This document shows positions 21,347 to 30,906 of a stretch of 64,000 nt of DNA, in pieces. Source of the DNA: Coffea arabica. Its lineage: Eukaryota > Streptophyta > Magnoliopsida > Gentianales > Rubiaceae. Below the pieces are notes generated by a model, which worked only from the letters and a program-made list of their open reading frames with translations, had not been told where the DNA came from and made no database searches. How positions within the stretch are numbered: position 1 is the stretch's first letter; each line of letters opens with the position of its first letter. Position numbers and translations under genes: made by a program. The stretch lies in the NCBI RefSeq assembly GCF_036785885.1, contig NC_092323.1, positions 15,260,501 to 15,324,500 on the forward strand. The letters are read 5' to 3'.

Positions 21347-21624
21347 TAGGACCATGTAAGAGTAAACCAGTCGGCTGGTCAAGTCAAGTTTATTAAATTA
21401 AGCAGACTCAACATAACAAGTACACGGCAAATAAACACGGTTCTTCAGTCTTCAATACCATGAGCATCTTAATCATAAACATTTCTTCTTTATGACGAAA
21501 AAAATTAAGTGTACCGTCTTCTTTCTGATTTCAAAGAAAAAGAAACAGCCGAGGTATCCTCTGTTATAACTTATAACGATAACCGGGAGGAATAAAGAAA
21601 TCCTCTGCCTACCCAAATTTGCCA
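21347..21624. repeat. segmental duplication unit 1, left part
   Basis: This is homologous to 29396-29616 plus 30223-30292. Shared landmarks are TAGGACCATGTA, GGTCAAGTCAAGTTTATT, GCATCTTAATCATAAA and CCCAAATTTGC. It lies just upstream of the RLP start codon, so it may contain RLP promoter. The duplicate near the dehydrogenase gene keeps no RLP coding sequence. Confidence 0.8.
21563..21570. other. empty site of the hAT-like insertion
   Basis: GTTATAAC here corresponds to the 8-bp duplication flanking the hAT-like element at 29617-30214 in unit 2. Unit 1 lacks that element. Confidence 0.7.
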
Positions 21625-21633
21625 ATATTTCTT
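21625..21633. repeat. 9-bp target-site duplication ATATTTCTT (left)
   Basis: This is repeated exactly at 27507-27515. The 9-bp length is diagnostic of Mutator-superfamily insertion. Confidence 0.95.
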
Positions 21634-22080
21634 GGGAGAATTGTAATTTTGGTCTCCAATCTATAGTGTATGCGCGGAATTAGTCCCCAATCTATTTCAA
21701 AAATCAATTTTGGTCCCTAATCTATTCAATTTTGCGCTAAAAGTGGACAATTGATGGAATTTCTTCAATTTTAACCGGAACCATGTCACGTGAGATCACG
21801 TGCCGGCACTAAAACCCCTTTTTAATATTTTTTTAATTTCTGAAACACGTCTTTTATTATTTTCAGCTTTGTCTTGCCTTTGGACATATTAAACAAAGAC
21901 ATTAATTGCTAAAATTCACTAATCAAGGAGTGGAGCCCACCAAAAAGGTTGAATATCAGACAAAGAAACATTTGTTGTTGTATTTCTCAACCCGGTCTCT
22001 TCTCTTCAGCAAAAGAACAACGAACCCTAAGAGCCAAATCAAGAATCAAAACGTGAAATAATACGAAAAAATTTTGCCGA
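21634..22080 (+). repeat. left terminal inverted repeat of the MULE
   Basis: It matches the reverse complement of 27065-27506 with scattered differences. Shared words include TGTATGCGCGGAATTAGTCC, CACGTGAGATCACGTGCCGG and GGAGTGGAGCC. The inner part includes the presumed transcription start region of the transposase gene. It contains the palindromic CACGTG core twice. Confidence 0.9.
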
Positions 22081-22122
22081 ATTCAGTCAAGCTAAAGCTG
22101 CTCGTGGCATTGCAAAGCAGAA

Positions 22123-25100
22123 ATGGCGGTGAGACCTAAGGAAATGAACAAGCTGGCAGCACCTAATTATGGTATGTGATTTTGCCTTCTTTTTGTGATA
22201 TATATGCACAATCGCCAACTATAATGTTAGACTATAGTGGAAAATATGCTTTTTGTACTTGGGGGGGAGGGGATCTGTAATTAAGGCTTTATTAACGACC
22301 AATCTTGAAAAAAGCCCTAAAAAAATTTGTTATTTGTGATGTGGTCCCATGTGTGTCTCTAAACGGGATCTTATAATGCTGGTTCATACTGTACAAGTGG
22401 GACTTATTTTACTGCAATTGATGGTCCTTGTCTTTGAATGTTTGCTAAAGTATGCATTTTTATTGTCGGTTTGCTAGCAGCACCTATTTCTGTCATCTAA
22501 ATTATGGCATGTGTTGTTTGTTTGATGTTTTTGTTTCTTTTTTTTTTAAAATGTAGACAGTGATAGCACGGAAGTGAGTATGAAGTGTCACTTATGGGGA
22601 AAATGTGAAACTGAACCTGATGTTCATTATGAGTGAGATGAATTAAGGGTGTTTGATCATGTAGAAGTCACAGGCATAAGCCTTTTTGAAATGGATAGAA
22701 TGTTAGAAAGTCAGGTCGGGACTATAGGTGACAAAAAGTACCACATTTTGATAGAGAAACATGGCTTCCGTTTGTTAAAGCATGATAGAGAATTGCATGC
22801 CTATTGTGTTGATCAATTTGAGTATGGAAGGGTAGTTGATTTGTACATAGAGGTTTCTTTTAGTGAATTATTAGCATCACAGTGGGGGTCTGATGTTGAT
22901 GATGAAGATTTTGTATTAGAAGATGAAAATGATGAATCTGATAGTGAATACACCTTAGGTTCTGATTCTGGAGAATTCTCAGGAAAAGATTCAGATTATG
23001 AGCAAAATTCTGATGACAACGACTATGAAGAAAATGTTGATCATAATTTAGAATGGTTAGGGGTAGAAAATCACAGGAAAGAGCAGCTTAAGAGGAATGA
23101 AAAAAAGGAATGTGTAGAGGAAACTAGGGGACAAACAATGAGTAATTCTGATACTGATGATGACAACTCCGACATAGATGTTGCACCAGATTCAGGTTCA
23201 GATATTGATAGTCTCCAAGGTTCAGATGAAGAGGGTCATTCAAGACCCCCTATGTATGACCCCAAAGATGCAGATAACCCCAACCTTGAAATTAGACAGG
23301 TATTTACCACATTCAAGGAGTTTAAAGAGGCAGTTAGAACCTGGAATATCAAATGGGGTAAACCATTTAAATTTACCAAGAGTGACACCATTAGATGCAG
23401 GGCAATTTGTCCTAAAAAAGAATGTGACTGGTGCATATATGCTGGGAAGATGAAAGGTGATGGCAGATTGGAAGTTAGAACATTCTAGCAGAAGCACAAG
23501 TGTGGGTTTTCATATCATAACAAAAGTGTGAAATCTGGGTAGGTTGGCAGAAAATATGTTAACACATTTAGGAAGAATCCCAAGCTGGATTATGCTAGCT
23601 TCAAAAACCTAGAAATGAAAGAGAACAAGCGCTATTTGAGTCGACATCAAGGCTATAGAGATAAAAAATTGGCAGGGAGTTAGCCCAAGGTAGTGATGTG
23701 GACCAGTACAATAAATTGCCAAAGTATATCAATGAAATCTTGAGAAGTAACCCAAGTAGTACTATAGTAATGAAGGTGGCAGAAAACTCCTCTGATTCAG
23801 TCACCAAACAAGGAAAATTTCAAAGATTGTACATGTGTGTTGCTGGGGTGAAAAAAGGATTTTTAGATGCTTGTAGGCCTGTGTTTGGGTTAGATGGGAC
23901 TTTTCTTAAAGGTGCGGCTGGTGGAGTATTACTGACAGTAGTTGGAGTTGATCCAAATAATGGTTTGTATCCAATTGCTTATGCAGCAACTGAGGGAGAA
24001 ACTAAGGATTCCTGGATTTGGTTTCTTACTTTACTTAAGGATGATCTAAAATTTGAAAAAGACTATGAATGGACCATAATAAGTGACAATCAGAAGGGCA
24101 TAATTCAGGCATGTGATTTAGTTTTTCCAGGGGCTGATCATAGATTTTGTGTGAAACATATGCATAGCAATATGGTAGCTGCTGGATTCAAAGGGACAGC
24201 CATGAGGCAAGCCTTATGGAAAACAGATAAGGCAACTACTCATGCACAATTCATAAGAAGAATGGAAGCTATAGCAGAACTAGATGGTGATGCAATTAAG
24301 TGGTTAGAGGACAAGAATCCAGCAGAGTGGAGTAGATCACACTTCAGAATATTCCCTAAATGTGATATGTTGTTGAATAACATATGTGAATCATTTAACA
24401 GCAAAATATTAGATGCCAGGAAAGAGTCCATTGTTGTCATAATGGAGGCATTGAGGCATTTTGTCATGCAAAGAACGCAAGAAAATAAAGATACAGCTAA
24501 GGAAAAGTGGAATAAATTTGGTTACTGTCCAAAAATTAGAAAAAGGATGAAGGTCAATATTGACCTTTTGTCCAAAAATTAGAAAAAGGATGAAGGTCAA
24601 TACCATGTGCTTATGCAATTTCAGCTTTATGGATTGTTATGAAGGACCCTATGCAGTACATTGATGACTGTTACAGTGTTGAAACGTATCTTAAGTGTTA
24701 TGACCCTTGCATTTTACCTGTGAATAGAGAGCATGAGTGGGAAGATGTAGATGTTCAGCCACCTTTGCCACCAACTTATGGAAGAGCACCAGAAAGACCA
24801 AAGAAACAGAGGAGAAAATCTGCTGATGAGATACAGCAAACAAAGGAGCAAGGCAAGAAGATGAGGAGATTTGGTCAAATCTGTAAATACTCATTCTATG
24901 GTGAGCAAGATCATACCACACGAACATGTAAGTTTAGAGAGGAAACAGGTGTTGCAACCAATCAAATGAGTGAACAGGGGCAGGAAACAGAAGCAAATCG
25001 AGAGGATATGAGTCTCTCACAACTAGATGGCATGAGAGTAGATAACTCTGTAAGTCAGGCATGTAATTTGTGTAAATAGATATACCTGTGTTTGTAACAT

Positions 25101-25320
25101 TGTAGCAGCTAATGCATTTTATACTTTGTTGCAGGTCAGGGGCAACACTTCAAATGCAAAGAAGAGGAGAACAAAAACATCAAAAAAATCTGTTGTAATT
25201 TTATTACTTAATATACATAGTGCTATTGTTTCTTGTGAGTTCAATATTTAGTGGTTAAATGCTGATGTATTGCAGGGAAATGGCACCAAACGAAGTGCAA
25301 AGCAAATAGATTCATCATAG
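22123..25320 (+). pseudogene. MULE transposase, disrupted
   Basis: Coding begins at an ATG at 22123 (exon 1 to about 22172, GT-AG intron, exon 2 from about 22557). Domains in order are an N-terminal PB1-like region, an acidic D/E/S-rich linker, a MuDR-type DNA-binding domain (P-N-L-E-I-R-Q-V-F at about 23280), the MULE catalytic core (F-G-L-D-G-T-F at 23890 and I-I-S-D-N-Q-K-G-I at 24080 carry the first two acidic residues; C-V-K-H-M-H and C-E-S-F-N-S follow) and a Lys-rich tail with a C-x2-C-like knuckle near 24880. Lesions are an in-frame TGA at 22634, stops at 23486 and about 23539, a frameshift near 23680, and loss of most of the SWIM finger at 24527-24605. It is therefore not an active enzyme as it stands. 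In life it would cut and paste DNA in the nucleus. Confidence 0.92.
24527..24602 (+). repeat. 43-bp-period tandem duplication at the SWIM deletion
   Basis: A 33-bp sequence beginning GTCCAAAAATTAG occurs at 24527-24559 and 24570-24602. The second copy runs straight into coding for C-A-Y-A-I-S-A-L-W, which is the far end of the SWIM finger. The first Cys pair and its surroundings are missing. This looks like a repair scar. Confidence 0.8.
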
Positions 25321-26602
25321 AACAACCCAGCAACTAGTGATGACAACATAGTGAGTTCTGCCCCTACTGCTCAACCAAACCTGCATGAAGCTTTTGGGAT
25401 CCCAGAGCATTTTGTGGTACATAGCAGTCAACCAGTTGGCCAAGGAGGAATAGGAATAACTTTTAGGATCAAAGATGTTCAAATCCACCTTGCAATGATA
25501 AAGGGAAAGCCAACATCAACTAAATGATATGTAACTAATCAGCACTTTTTGGATGTTGCTAATAAGTACCTAGCTTAATGTTGCCAATCGGCACCTTTTG
25601 GATGGTTGTGTTGCTAAATTTGATTAGTAGTAGTTTTTGTCAGATTAGTAGCTTTTGTACATTGGTATTTGGAACTCATGTATCTTGAGAACAAGCCAGC
25701 GTGAACATGACATTCTGGCCATTTTGTAATCATTTCTGGCAAATGACAAAACAATGTCTATTTGATGGTTGTAATGAATTATGAATGTATCTTTTGTACA
25801 TTGGTTCGAAGCCAGCAATAAATTCTTCTTTTATCTTTTGGTATTCTTTTATGTTTTCGTATGTTACCATTTGTTTTGTTTTACTATCCAGCATTACATA
25901 TGATGTTTAGGTTTTATAGTAGCTTACTTCCATATTTTGAAGTTCAGTTTTCATTCTGTTTTCTGATGGTTCTGGATTGTGGAAATTATCATAAATAGGT
26001 GCTTTCATATTTCTTTACATCTGCAATGCAAGGATTGCAGTGAATTTCCTATTCTGATTTTTGGGACTGTTTAATCCAATGATATGTAACCCATGTTCAT
26101 GCATAAATTGGAAATTACATATGTGCTCTTTCAAATCAAGATTCATGATTTTGCTGTCAAATGATTCTTCATTCAACCTCTCAAATTGAATTCATTTTCC
26201 GTGGAGAACTCAATATCCAGTTCACTTGTAAATGAACTTTAAAAACACAACTAATTAAAAGCAGATTGGAACATCCAATATATTCATTCATTCAAAATAA
26301 ACAGAATGTACTAGCCTGATAGTAGATTACAACTTACACATTCACCCATTCCAACAAAAAATACCAAAATTACAATCTAGATGAATGTCTTGAGTCTCTA
26401 TTCATTCAAGAAAACAGAATGTACTAGCCTGACAGTAGATTACAACATACACATTCACCCATTCCAACAAAAAATACCAAAATTACAATCCAGATGAATG
26501 TCTTTCATCTCTAAGTTTAGACAGTACCTAGCTTAGCCTAATACTTAACACATTTTCCTTGAGCTGCTTAGTTGATGCCAAGACTGTCCAACCTTCAACC
26601 TT
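25321..26602. other. region between the two MULE genes
   Basis: This is the 3' part of the transposase gene region (remaining short exons to about 25530), followed by AT-rich sequence between the two convergent genes. It includes the 113-bp tandem duplication at 26288-26513. No further gene is supported. Confidence 0.55.
26288..26513. repeat. 113-bp tandem duplication inside the MULE
   Basis: Two adjacent copies (26288-26400 and 26401-26513) share ACAGAATGTACTAGCCTGA and CCAACAAAAAATACCAAAAT with few differences. They are non-coding and lie just beyond the stop codon of the GRF gene. Confidence 0.85.
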
Positions 26603-26993
26603 TTACACCAGTAGCACAATAACCAGCAGAAGTACCAACAACAAAATTGCTAACAATAATTCTCTTTCCCTTGCTCTTAGCCTCTCAATTGTAGCATTCT
26701 TAGAGTTCATGCTCCGTAGTAATCCAGAAATCAGGGCTGTTGACCTTCTACACATTTTCAGATCATGCCATTCAAAATAATCACATCCTTTTCCTCTGTC
26801 ACCCTTCACAGCCAACATCATAGAGCTTTAGCACAAAACTCAGAAATAGAGACAGAAAAGAGTAAATCAGAAACAGAGACAACCATACATTCTTCATTGC
26901 ACAAGCGAAATATCTTCTCCCGGGATTGTTGTCTGTCCAAGAAGTAACCATTATTGCTCGCTGCTTGCAGTCGCAATTTTTCACTGGTTCCAT
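26603..26993 (-). CDS. GRF-type zinc-finger protein carried by the MULE
   Basis: Two exons are inferred, 26889-26993 and 26603-26803, joined in phase 0 across an 85-bp GT-AG intron, giving about 101 aa. The N-terminal part has the zf-GRF pattern: C-D-C-K-Q-R-A near residue 8, W-T-D-N-N-P-G-R-R-Y-F-A-C, then after the splice G-C-D-Y-F-E-W-H-D. A basic helix follows (about residues 60-84), then a very hydrophobic C-terminus (about 85-101) that could be a membrane anchor. The frame is open, unlike the transposase. GRF fingers bind single-stranded nucleic acid in some proteins; the role here is unknown. It begins just inside the right TIR and faces the transposase gene. It could be an accessory gene comparable in position to mudrB, or a captured host gene. 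Confidence 0.7.
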
Positions 26994-27064
26994 GAGGAGC
27001 TAAATTGAAAATAGAAGAAACTCGATAGTGAGTTTTTGCCCAGATCTTGCAACTTTTTGCCCGA

Positions 27065-27506
27065 ATGACAAATTTTTTTGTCTGATTAGAATGGGATTGA
27101 GGCTCCTAGGGTTTCTTCTTGAGCTGGAAGAAAGAAGATGAGGAAAGAAGGAAGTATACGACAGCAAATGTTTCTTTGTCTGATATTCAACCTTTTTGGT
27201 AGGCTCCACTCCTTGATTAGTGAATTTTTGCAATTAATGTCTTTGTTTAATATGTCCAAAGGTAAGACAAAGCTGAAAATAATAAAAAAACGTGTTTCAG
27301 AAATTAAAAAAAATTGAAAAAGGGGCTTTAGTGCCGGCACGTGATCTCACGTGACATGGTTCCAGTTGAAATTGAAGAAATTCCGTCAATTGTCCACTTT
27401 TAGCGCAAAATTGAATAGATTAGGGACCAAAATTGATTTTCGAAATAGATTAGGGACTAATTCCGCGCATACACTATGGATTGGGGACCAAAATTACAAT
27501 TCTCCC
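27065..27506 (-). repeat. right terminal inverted repeat of the MULE
   Basis: This is the inverted partner of 21634-22080. It ends ATTCTCCC directly before the target duplication, and its inner edge is about 70 bp upstream of the GRF gene ATG at 26993. Confidence 0.9.
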
Positions 27507-27515
27507 ATATTTCTT
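27507..27515. repeat. 9-bp target-site duplication ATATTTCTT (right)
   Basis: Exact partner of 21625-21633. Confidence 0.95.
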
Positions 27516-28057
27516 TTGGCTTAACAATTTGCAAGTGTTCTAACTCTGATGATGTAATTTGCAATAAATTTTCGTTTGGCTGTTAAAACTTCATAAAGAA
27601 TTTGAGTCAGGATTGAACTTTCCAGTAGCATTCACATAAAATCGCGTTTAGAGTTCCTTCACATTTTATGAAGGCTGGTGATGATTGTGTGCTAATGCTT
27701 ATGAGCCACATCTATCTTTTCTTTTTGTGGGAAAATAACGTAAGGAGGAATGCTACTGTTTGTTATCCTGGTAACTGGAATTTCGAACCTGTTAAAGCTT
27801 GTATTTGCATGACTTAACCTCGTTATCTCGACATGTAAGCCAATGAAACCCACCATGATCATTCACCGGATGGTTCATGCAAGAAAGGACAGATACATAC
27901 CAAAAACAATTTGAGGATAGGCTAAGAAGAAACAATTGGGATAAGCCAGATGCTTTTTCCTAATACTTTTATTCAAATGTTATTGACATTAAATTCAAGA
28001 GCGAATTGAAGGGAATTCGTATGTTCCAATAACTAAACCCACCTTGACATCGAGTTT
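27516..28057. repeat. segmental duplication unit 1, right part (includes dehydrogenase 3' flank)
   Basis: This is homologous to 30302-30832, the region immediately 3' of the dehydrogenase gene at 30907. Shared words include GATTGAACTTTCCAGTAGCA, TTTTATGAAGGCTGG and AATGCTTATGAGCCACATCT. Homology ends near TTGACATCGAG (28050). No dehydrogenase exon is present here, so only a 3' flanking remnant was copied. Confidence 0.85.
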
Positions 28058-29395
28058 TCTCCCCCCACCTCCCAAGGGATAGCAATTGAGGCGGACGGAC
28101 ACTGCCCGTTATAATAATTATATTATTAATTATACTAATAATTATGTATTTATATTAATATAAATTATTGATTAATTATACTAATATATTTATACTAAAT
28201 TATTAGTTACACTTTTTATTAACTATACATTTAAGCTAAATTACTAATTAAATTTATTTACTAATTATTTATTTTTATTAATTGTAAGCTTTTTCCCCCA
28301 CAGGTGCTCGTGAGGGAAGTGGAGCAGAGGGTATGTTTGGGCAACGTCCTTCCTCCGCCCCATTATCATTTCTATCCCCTCCCCTCTCCAACAAAAAAAC
28401 CCTAACCTGCCTAGGAACGACAATAGAGGCAAGTGCCCTGCGGGGGAGTAATGAGGCTAGGGGTGGGGCAGAGGGATTTTCTTCCCCTACTTTAAATGGG
28501 GTGGGGCAGGAGAGGTTACCCCCTGCCCCGTCCCCAACATCACTATGTATATATAAATTAGTTTTAATTAGAATATAACTCTTAATTAGCTATCTATAAT
28601 TGCAATTAATTAATTTTTTATATTATTTTATATGCTACTAATTTGGGGGCTATAATCATTGTTCTTAAAGCTAATTTTTGACAACTCAATTACTTAAGAA
28701 ACAAACCTAATCTCTCTTCTTCAAGTTCTATTTCATTTCTCCACCGCGAAAAGGTGTCAATTGACCTACTGAAGTTGCACGTAACTATTAGTAGCAATAG
28801 TAACGGTACTATCAATAGTAGACTAGTAGTAATAACTGAGAAAAAAGACTCAAAAAAGAAAAAAAAAGAATTACCACAAAATGGTCACGATTGTGTTGAT
28901 TACTTAGTTTAGTGGCTAATTTATGACGAAAAATCGTTTGATGATCAAAAGTCGACGTGATCAATAGTTTAATGGCCGCCAAGTTTTATTCGCCCTTTTT
29001 TGATAGATTTATACAAAAAAATTTTGAGTTAGTGATTAGACGCACCTCATTTAGATTTTCCATACAATAGCCCATCAAATTAATATATGTGCTAATTTTT
29101 TGGGTCCAATAGGTCAAGGAAAAGAATAAGTGGAATTCACCAAAAAAAAATTATTTTGAAAAATTATTGCATGAAAAATGAAGAGAAGTACAGACTTTTT
29201 ATAAAATAAAAAAGAAATGAGGTTTACAAAAAGAAAGCAAAAATACAAAATTAAAGAAAACGTAAAATGAAATTTATTAGGTATTTGGACCGTATCAAAA
29301 TAGCCATAACTTGTTTTAGTCCCACCCATATTGATTGCATGACCTTTGTAGAAAGTTGGGCGCAAATTCCACCCAGCCCACCCATTAACCATCTC
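28058..29395. other. spacer between duplication units
   Basis: No gene is supported. An AT-rich stretch (28108-28290) is followed by a GC-rich, purine/pyrimidine-skewed segment (28300-28550: GGGGTGGGGCAGAGG, CCCCCTGCCCCGTCCCC). The segment from AAGGGATAGCAATTGAGG at 28073 to about 28548 may be a decayed relative of the GGGTGGCAAT-type hAT element at 29617, at low confidence. The rest has no recognisable feature. Confidence 0.4.
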
Positions 29396-29616
29396 TAGGA
29401 CCATGTACGTCAGCCGGTCAAGTCAAGTTTATTAAATTAAGCAAACCGATGTCAGTCTTTTGACTCTTTTCTACCATAAGCATCTTAATCATAAAACATT
29501 CTTTTACTATTTTCTTTTTTATTTCGAGGCAATGGAAACAACGAGGGATCCAAATCAAACGTGATGGGAATGACAGGAAAAGTCTCTTTAAAAACTAGCA
29601 TTAAGGGCGTTATAAT
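29396..29616. repeat. segmental duplication unit 2, left part
   Basis: This is homologous to 21347-21570. Shared words include TAGGACCATGTA, GGTCAAGTCAAGTTTATT and GCATCTTAATCATAAA. It is followed by the hAT-like insertion and then the continuation at 30223. Confidence 0.75.
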
Positions 29617-30214
29617 TAAGGGTGGCAATGTAGCGGGGTTGAGACGGGATAGATGCAGGTGATTGTCAAATAACTTTCCAAATAACTTCTCCGATCCCCC
29701 GCCTCCTACCTCCCACCTTGCCCTCACCCCGTTTCTCCTGTGGCCCTACGAGGGAAGAAATCAATGTATCATATTTAACAATCTGTTCATGTACAGCACA
29801 ATTTTACCGTTCATTCTATGTCAAAATATTCAATAAAGACATACTCAAGTACTCAATTTTAGACCACTTAACGAATTGCAAATACTAATAACTAAAAAAA
29901 AAATTAGCAACCATCAATACCATAAAAATGAAATTTAAAACATCCGATTAAGATGTAATAGAATCAAGTCACAATTATATTATTAAATATAAAGAATTGA
30001 ATTATAACTAAGTTATTATATTGTATATATATATATGTATTATATATACATCTATAAATTTAAATATATATATTTATATACATATATATATAAATTTAAA
30101 TTTATATATATATATCTCCTTTTTTTTTGTATGTGGGGGACGGGACAAAAGATGGCGCGGCCGCGCGGGTGTATGTTACCCCCCCTCCCCAGGCCCCATT
30201 TTAGGGCACCCTTA
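29617..30214. mobile_element. small non-autonomous hAT-like element
   Basis: This 598-bp element has ends TAAGGGTGGC and GGGCACCCTTA (imperfect inverted repeats) and an 8-bp flanking duplication, GTTATAAT at 29609-29616 versus GTTATACT at 30215-30222 (7 of 8 match). The 8-bp length is typical of hAT elements. It encodes no transposase. The inside is a (TA)n-rich core at 30021-30115 between GC-rich blocks, including GCGCGGCCGCGCGGG near 30155. The duplicated unit 1 keeps the empty site at 21563. Confidence 0.78.
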
Positions 30215-30222
30215 GTTATACT

Positions 30223-30832
30223 TGTAACGATGAACGAGAGGAATAGAGAAAAACTCTACTAGGCGTAATCCTCTGCCGTCCCAAATTTGCTAATATTTCT
30301 TATAGCTCACTATTTTGCAAGTGTTCTAACTCTTATAACTATATGTAATTTGCAATAAATTTTTCTTTGGCACTTGTGAAGTACATAAAGAATTTGCTTC
30401 AGGATTGAACTTTCCAGTAGCATTCACAGAAATTGCGTATAGAGTTCCTTCATATTTTATGAAGGCTGGCAATGACTCTGTACTAATGCTTATGAGCCAC
30501 ATCTATCTGTTTCCTTTTGGAAAGTTAAAAAGAAACAAAAGAGGAATGCTGCTGTATTTGATCCCAGCAACTGGATTCTGATCCTGTTAAAGCTTGATGT
30601 TGCTTGAGTTAACCTGGTTGTCTTAATCATATAAACCAACAAAATCTACCATCACTCTACCAATTCAATTTAAAGTTGCCAAATAAAGAATGAAGAAACA
30701 ACAGGGAGAGCCAAGCCAGGCGGTCTTTCCATTATTTTTTTTATGCAACAACTGTTATTGACATCAGATTCAAGAGCAAATGGGAGCATTTCCATTGGAG
30801 GGAATTCATTTGTTTCCCTTTGACATCAAGTT
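30223..30832. repeat. segmental duplication unit 2, right part
   Basis: This is homologous to 21571-21624 and 27516-28057. It contains a single ATATTTCTT at 30293-30301, which is the empty site of the MULE. It then continues into the 3' flank of the dehydrogenase gene. Confidence 0.85.
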
Positions 30833-30906
30833 CGAACTACTACTTCAAACCAAGAGAGTTCCAATACACAGCAACAACAGAGGCCTTATAGCAATTTATC
30901 AGTCAC

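Larger units (their letters stand above)
21634..27506 (+). mobile_element. Mutator-like element (MULE) with two convergent genes
   Basis: This 5,873-bp element has a perfect 9-bp target duplication and long terminal inverted repeats (roughly 440 bp, 21634-22080 and 27065-27506; outermost GGGAGAATTGTAATTTTGG). It carries a MULE transposase gene reading right from the left end and a small GRF zinc-finger gene reading left from the right end. Both start codons lie less than 75 bp inside the repeats. The layout resembles maize MuDR, with mudrA and mudrB convergent from TIR promoters. The transposase is damaged, so recent movement would have needed a helper. Confidence 0.95.

Noticed and set aside
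28333-28578. 81-codon plus ORF in a GC-rich segment
   Set aside because: Composition-driven, with no recognisable domain; the region looks transposon-derived.
30021-30262. Overlapping plus ORFs rich in I, Y and K
   Set aside because: Translation of a (TA)n tract within the hAT-like element.
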